Positions 34,388 through 39,070 of a stretch of DNA of 39,070 nt are shown one piece after another. The stretch is from an uncultured Clostridia bacterium. GTDB lineage: Bacteria > Bacillota > Clostridia > UBA1381 > CAJOGA01. Under the pieces are notes generated by a model. The model saw only the letters and a program-made list of their open reading frames with translations. It had not been told where the DNA came from and ran no database searches. Within the stretch, counting starts at the first letter, position 1; the number at the start of each line of letters is the position of its first letter. The stretch spans positions 1 through 39,070 of the forward strand of contig CAJOGA010000005.1 in assembly GCA_905233855.1 (NCBI GenBank), read 5' to 3'. A program made the translations under genes and the position numbers.

Positions 34388-34453
34388 TTACTGGTTGATT
34401 GATTTCAACGTATGTTTATGCAACAATTACGGTATTTTTAGGAGGAAAACTGC

Positions 34454-37414
34454 ATGGCACTGATAAAAGAATGGGTTTCCAGAATTGAATTTTGGAAAAA
34501 GCAATTACAGGATCGTATATACACTCCTGTAGAAGATGTAACATTTACATATGCAAAAACCAATACATTTTTAAGACCCGATGAAGTACAAAACCTTGAT
34601 TTTGAGCCTATATCACAAGGCGATAAATGGGGCGACAAGTACGGTTACGGTTGGTTTAAAGCAACAGTTACATTACCTGAAAAGACAAAAAAAGATATAC
34701 AGTATATCATAAACACAGCATGTGGTGCTGAAGGGCTTGTGTATATCGACAACAAACTTATAAGTGCAGCTGACGGTTATCACAGGTATGCTGCATTTCC
34801 AAATCCTGAAGACGGCAAACAATACGAAGTATTGGTTGAAGCTTTTGCCGGCTACGGCGATTCACGTCCTGTTTTGGGCAGGACAACCATAGGCGAATTC
34901 AATGAAGCTGTGTTCCAGTTGTTTGCTGATGTTGAAGTGTTATATAAATTAAGAAACAACACAAACAACGATCTTATGCGTGTCGATGAAATAGACGACG
35001 GTTTAAAGGAATTCACAAGAATAGTTGACTTTGAAGTTGATTATGATGAATTTATTGAATCTGTGTACAAAGCGAGAGAAGCTTTGGCTCCGCTTATGGC
35101 TTGCACAAACGGTACAACCTCGCCTACCGTGTTTGCTGTAGGTCAGTCTCATCTTGACGTTTGCTGGCTTTGGACGATTGAAGAAACAATGCGTAAATGC
35201 GGAAGAACATTCTCAAATCAGCTGTCATTGATAGACAAATACAAAGACTATAAATACACACAGTCTCAGGCGTATTTATATAAACTTGCAAAAGAATTAT
35301 ATCCCGAAACATATGACAGAGTTAAAAAAGCAGTCGCAGACGGTCAGTGGCTGCCTGAAGGCGGTGCTTGGATAGAGCCGGACACCAATATCACAGGCGG
35401 TGAAAGCCTTATCCGTCAATTTGTATACGGCAAACGTTTCTTTAAAGATGAATTCGGTGTTGACAACCAATTGTTGTGGTTGCCGGACTGCTTCGGATTC
35501 TCAGGCGTTATGCCTCAGATAATGAGAGGCTGCGGCATTAAATATTTTGCAACGGGTAAGCTTGAAGAAACTTATCAGAACAGTGCCGACCAATTTCCTT
35601 ACAGAGTGTTCACATGGGAAGGTATAGACGGTTCCGAAGTCCTTTCCTGTAACTACACCGCTATTGATCCGTCAAACGTTGTAACGGCATGGCGTAAACG
35701 AAGCGAACTTAACGGTCAGAAAACAATGATGGCAAGATTCGGTGCCGGCGACGGTGGCGGCGGTGCTACTCGTACCGATATTGAATATCTGCGTCGTTCA
35801 AGGGACTTGGAAGGTGCACCTCGCACTAAAATGTCCACACCTATAGAATTCTTCCAGGATGCCGAAACACGCAATATAACTGCAAAATATGTGGGCGAAC
35901 TGTATTATCCTGCTCACAGAGGTACATATACCGCTCAGGCAAAAATCAAGCAAGGTAACAATTACTGTGAAAAAGCTTTGAGAGAAGCGGAATTTTTAAG
36001 TGCTGTTGCTTCTGTAACAAACGGTTACAGCTATCCTTACGAAAAATTGGACGAGCTTTGGGAAATCTTATTGGTTATCCATTTCCACGATATTCTTCCG
36101 GGGACGTCTATAAAAGAGGTTAATGTCAAGGCAAGAGCTGACCTTAAATATGTTCTTGACAGTGCAAATGAATTGATACAAAAAGCCAAACAAAGCCTTT
36201 CCTCTCAAAACGGTGCTGCTGTGTTCAACTCGCTCTCATGGGACAGAGAAGAAATTGTTAAGCTCCCCGAAAACTGCAAGCCTGTCGACGGCATACCTTG
36301 TCAGGACGGCTATGCAATGGTTAAGATTCCCGCTATGGGATATTCCGACTTATCTTCAGCCGCATGTGCTGTTGAAGACGGTATGTGTATAAACGGCAAT
36401 CCGTATGTTTTGGAAAACAAATATATCAGAATTGAGTTTAACGGCAACGGCGAAATAGTGAGTGCTTTCGACAAAGAAAGCAAGCTTGACCTTTGCAACG
36501 GAGTTATGAATCAATTCAGAATGTATAAAGATGTACCGTCGAGATTTGATGCATGGGAAATAGAAAGATATTATCAGGAAAGTCCTGTTGAACTTGATTC
36601 TAAAGCGGAGATATCGCTTATAGCCGAAGGCGAACTTTACAAATCGATTTTGATTAAGAAAACAGTCAATAAGTCAACTTTAAGCCAGGTTGTTACATTA
36701 AAAGCCAACAGCAAGCGTCTTGATTTTGACACAACCGTTGACTGGAAAGAAACCCACAAATTACTTAAAGTATCTTTCCAAACAAACATACACACAAACG
36801 AAGCAATGCACGGTTTGCAATTCGGATGCATAAAAAGACCTACTCACGCATCACGTCCGCACGACGCTGACAGATTTGAAGTTCCGATGCATAAATGGTC
36901 TGCACTTGCAGAGCCTAATCGCGGTATCGCTGTTATGAGCAACTGCAAATACGGAATAAGCACAACAGCGTCCGAACTTAACCTTACACTCTTAAAATCA
37001 TCTATGCACCCTGACCCTGACGCTGATAAGGATGTTCACAACTTCACATATTCCTTCACCTTCTGGAACGGTTCTTTCAACGATTCAGACATTATCAGAA
37101 GTGCGTATGAACTCAACTACCCTGTAAGCTGTGAAGCAGGTTCTGCAGGCAATATGAGCTGGTTCAACGTTGATGCGGAAAATGTTTTGATAGAAACAGT
37201 TAAGCTTGCTGAAGACAGAAGCGGCGACATTATTGTCCGCTTGTATGAAGCAAAGGGCAATACGACATTCTGTAACCTTACAACTGCGTTTAACGTTAAA
37301 TCAATAACAGAAACAAACATGCTTGAAGAAGAAACAGGCACTGTTGAATACAACAACGGTCTGACTCTCAAATTCAAACCGTTTGAAATTAAAACATTGA
37401 GAATAAAAAAATAA
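34454..37414 (+). CDS. GH38 family alpha-mannosidase
   Basis: A class II alpha-mannosidase that releases mannose from alpha-mannosides with retention of configuration. The 986-residue product has an N-terminal jelly-roll-like domain (about 1-215) and the catalytic domain. That domain carries zinc ligands H233 and D235 (GQSHLDVCWLW), nucleophile D345 (WLPDCFGFSGVMPQI) and a later zinc histidine in HFHDILPGTS. C-terminal beta domains follow. No signal peptide is present, so it should act in the cytoplasm on imported oligosaccharides or glycosides. AGGAGG lies eight bases before the ATG. It is followed by a sugar kinase and mannose-6-phosphate isomerase, which supports mannose as the product. 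Confidence 0.95.
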   Translation: MALIKEWVSRIEFWKKQLQDRIYTPVEDVTFTYAKTNTFLRPDEVQNLDFEPISQGDKWGDKYGYGWFKATVTLPEKTKKDIQYIINTACGAEGLVYIDNKLISAADGYHRYAAFPNPEDGKQYEVLVEAFAGYGDSRPVLGRTTIGEFNEAVFQLFADVEVLYKLRNNTNNDLMRVDEIDDGLKEFTRIVDFEVDYDEFIESVYKAREALAPLMACTNGTTSPTVFAVGQSHLDVCWLWTIEETMRKCGRTFSNQLSLIDKYKDYKYTQSQAYLYKLAKELYPETYDRVKKAVADGQWLPEGGAWIEPDTNITGGESLIRQFVYGKRFFKDEFGVDNQLLWLPDCFGFSGVMPQIMRGCGIKYFATGKLEETYQNSADQFPYRVFTWEGIDGSEVLSCNYTAIDPSNVVTAWRKRSELNGQKTMMARFGAGDGGGGATRTDIEYLRRSRDLEGAPRTKMSTPIEFFQDAETRNITAKYVGELYYPAHRGTYTAQAKIKQGNNYCEKALREAEFLSAVASVTNGYSYPYEKLDELWEILLVIHFHDILPGTSIKEVNVKARADLKYVLDSANELIQKAKQSLSSQNGAAVFNSLSWDREEIVKLPENCKPVDGIPCQDGYAMVKIPAMGYSDLSSAACAVEDGMCINGNPYVLENKYIRIEFNGNGEIVSAFDKESKLDLCNGVMNQFRMYKDVPSRFDAWEIERYYQESPVELDSKAEISLIAEGELYKSILIKKTVNKSTLSQVVTLKANSKRLDFDTTVDWKETHKLLKVSFQTNIHTNEAMHGLQFGCIKRPTHASRPHDADRFEVPMHKWSALAEPNRGIAVMSNCKYGISTTASELNLTLLKSSMHPDPDADKDVHNFTYSFTFWNGSFNDSDIIRSAYELNYPVSCEAGSAGNMSWFNVDAENVLIETVKLAEDRSGDIIVRLYEAKGNTTFCNLTTAFNVKSITETNMLEEETGTVEYNNGLTLKFKPFEIKTLRIKK

Positions 37415-37433
37415 TTCAAGGAGAGAACAAAAA

Positions 37434-38384
37434 ATGTATTATGCCGGTATAGATTTAGGCGGAACAAATATTGCAACGGGTATAGTTAACGAAAAAAATG
37501 AAATAGTTGCAAAAGTATCAGTAAAAACATTAAAAGAACGTCCTGCGGAAGAAGTTATAAAAGATATGTACAATTCCGTTGCTATGGCGTGTGAAAAAGC
37601 GGGAATATCTGTAGATGACATAGAAAGCATAGGCATAGGAGCCCCCGGTACTATAGATCCGAAGAACGGTATAGTTTTGTATTCCAATAACTTCGGTTGG
37701 GAAAATGTTATGCTGTTTGACATTTTAAAAAAATATACAAACAAACCGTTATACGTTTCCAACGATGCTAACTGCGGTGCTTTAGGCGAATTTATAGCAG
37801 GCGGTGCAAAGGGCTGTGAAAACGCTGTTGTTATCACAGTAGGCACAGGCGTCGGTGGCGGAATCATTATAAACGGAAAAATTCTTGAAGGATTTAACGG
37901 CGCCGGCGGCGAGTTCGGTCATTCCATTCTTATTAAAGACGGTGAACCTTGTACTTGCGGCAGAAAAGGTTGTCTTGAAGCATATGCATCGGTAACGGCT
38001 TTGATAAACCAAACCAAAGCAAAAATGAAGCAATTTCCAAACAGCTTGATGAATAAGCTTGCACAAGAAGATGGCAAAGTAAACGGAAAAACTGCATTTG
38101 CAGCTGCAAAAAAAGGTGATACTGCCGCTCAGGAGGTTGTTGATACATTCTTGTCTTACCTTGCGGAAGGTATTGTTAATGCAATAAATATATTCCAGCC
38201 GGATGTTGTACTTATAGGCGGCGGAATATCAAACGAAGGCGATTATATTCTCAATCCGCTCAGAGAATTTGCCGACAAATACAGCTATGCATCCAAACAG
38301 TTGAAAAACAAAACTCAAATACGCAGAGCAACATTAAGCAACGATGCCGGCATAGTAGGTGCGGCTATGCTCTGGAAAAATTAA
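37434..38384 (+). CDS. ROK family sugar kinase (probable mannose/glucose kinase)
   Basis: ROK kinases phosphorylate hexoses with ATP. The 316-residue product has the ATP-binding DLGGTN (7-12), catalytic D111 (SNDANCGALGE), VGTGVGGGIIING, and the zinc site H163, C173, C175 and C180 (EFGHS and CTCGRKGCLEAYAS). It has no DNA-binding domain, so it is an enzyme and not a ROK repressor. Alone it would be called glucokinase. Its place between the alpha-mannosidase and mannose-6-phosphate isomerase suggests mannose as substrate, which is inference. AAGGAGAG precedes the ATG; the gap to the mannosidase is 19 bases. Confidence 0.92.
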   Translation: MYYAGIDLGGTNIATGIVNEKNEIVAKVSVKTLKERPAEEVIKDMYNSVAMACEKAGISVDDIESIGIGAPGTIDPKNGIVLYSNNFGWENVMLFDILKKYTNKPLYVSNDANCGALGEFIAGGAKGCENAVVITVGTGVGGGIIINGKILEGFNGAGGEFGHSILIKDGEPCTCGRKGCLEAYASVTALINQTKAKMKQFPNSLMNKLAQEDGKVNGKTAFAAAKKGDTAAQEVVDTFLSYLAEGIVNAINIFQPDVVLIGGGISNEGDYILNPLREFADKYSYASKQLKNKTQIRRATLSNDAGIVGAAMLWKN

Positions 38385-38399
38385 GATAGGACTGATAAT

Positions 38400-39070
38400 A
38401 TGACAGAAATTTTATCTTTGTCTCCAGCCTATAAAAACTATATTTGGGGCGGAGAACGTTTAAAAAAAGAATATGGCAAGCAAAGCGATGACATCGTTGC
38501 GGAAACGTGGGAACTGTCCTGCAATCCAAACGGTTTGAGCATAGTTGACAGCGGCACATACAAGGGCATGACGCTGAAAGATGCTTTGGATAAAATGGGA
38601 GCGGATTGTCTCGGCACATCTGCAGCCGCATTCGACTTCTTCCCTGTTTTGATAAAGCTTATCGATGCTAAAAACAGCCTCTCAATACAAGTGCATCCAA
38701 ACGATGAATATGCACTGAAAAACGAAAACAGCTATGGCAAGACCGAAGTTTGGTATATTGTTGACGCTGTCGAAGGTGCGTTTTTATATTGCGGATTTAA
38801 CAAAGATATTGACAAAGACGAATTTGTTCAACGAATTAAAGATAACACTTTGCTTGAAGTTCTGAACAAGGTGTATGTAAAAAAAGGCGACGTTGTGTTT
38901 ATTGACGCCGGAACCGTTCACGCAATAAACGCAGGCATATTGATAGCTGAAATACAGCAAAACTCCGACCTGACATACAGAATATATGACTATAACAGAC
39001 TTGGTGCCGACGGCAAGCCGCGTCCGCTTCATATTGAAAAAGCTATAGCTGTTACAGATTTTTCAAAAAA
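38400..39070 (+). CDS. manA: mannose-6-phosphate isomerase, class I (3' end cut by window edge)
   Basis: ManA interconverts mannose-6-phosphate and fructose-6-phosphate using zinc. The visible 223 residues include the N-terminal PAYKNYIWGGERLKKEYGK, the zinc-binding Q97 and H99 (SIQVHPNDEYA), E116 (GKTEVWYI) and H174 (GTVHAI). Only the C-terminal part of a roughly 310-residue short form is missing. AGGA lies eight bases before ATG 38400, 15 bases after the ROK kinase. It completes the route from alpha-mannoside to glycolysis. Confidence 0.96.
   Translation, partial: MTEILSLSPAYKNYIWGGERLKKEYGKQSDDIVAETWELSCNPNGLSIVDSGTYKGMTLKDALDKMGADCLGTSAAAFDFFPVLIKLIDAKNSLSIQVHPNDEYALKNENSYGKTEVWYIVDAVEGAFLYCGFNKDIDKDEFVQRIKDNTLLEVLNKVYVKKGDVVFIDAGTVHAINAGILIAEIQQNSDLTYRIYDYNRLGADGKPRPLHIEKAIAVTDFSK

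Noticed and set aside
34345-34453. Catabolite-response (cre) operator before the mannosidase gene
   Set aside because: I looked for the TGWAANCGNTNWCA pattern and saw no acceptable match; only short AT-rich palindromes are present.

Overview
The window looks like a stretch of core chromosome from a low-GC, Gram-positive, probably anaerobic and rod-shaped member of the Clostridia. The evidence is the gene content: MreBCD with a class B PBP, MinCDE, a CIRCE-controlled groESL, a CtsR-McsA-McsB-ClpC heat-shock operon, a BofC-like protein, formate-tetrahydrofolate ligase, methylglyoxal synthase and the nickel-pincer cofactor protein LarC. Shine-Dalgarno sites are strong and the promoters look SigA-like. 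The lineage within Clostridia cannot be fixed by eye.

Layout. (1) 1-12819, all minus strand: a long directional cluster that starts after the groEL terminator. It runs zapA, a U32 protein, dut, maf, mreBCD, a PBP2-type transpeptidase, minC, minD, minE, mgsA, rsmD, coaD, a coiled-coil protein and fhs, which is cut by the left edge. It is a cell-shape and division cluster with nucleotide-hygiene and housekeeping genes at its ends. (2) 12851-15458: groESL with promoter, perfect CIRCE and terminator, and a BofC-like membrane-anchored protein. (3) 15568-17798: a tyrosine recombinase and a DUF2264 protein on the minus strand. (4) 17808-19519: divergent flavoprotein and dGTPase genes on the plus strand, ended by a bidirectional terminator. 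(5) 19532-24042, minus strand: DUF3006 protein, thrC, a small P-loop protein, pgi and a VanW lipoprotein. (6) 24056-28501: ctsR-mcsA-mcsB-clpC with a consensus promoter and a CtsR operator. (7) 28512-33621, minus strand: a MsmK/UgpC-type sugar ABC ATPase, then glyA, larC and malic enzyme. (8) 33633-39070, plus strand: nth, then a mannose-use operon of GH38 alpha-mannosidase, ROK sugar kinase and mannose-6-phosphate isomerase, which is cut by the right edge.

There is no gene-free stretch longer than about 300 bases. I saw no tRNA, rRNA, CRISPR array, insertion sequence, prophage or recognisable defence system. The best candidate for something undescribed is a compact 60-nt RNA-like structure (32254-32313) between glyA and larC. 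It abuts the larC ribosome binding site and carries a possible anti-Shine-Dalgarno in its loop. Other points of interest are a McsA lacking its N-terminal zinc module, a coaD that has lost its usual start codon, and the GH38-ROK-ManA arrangement.
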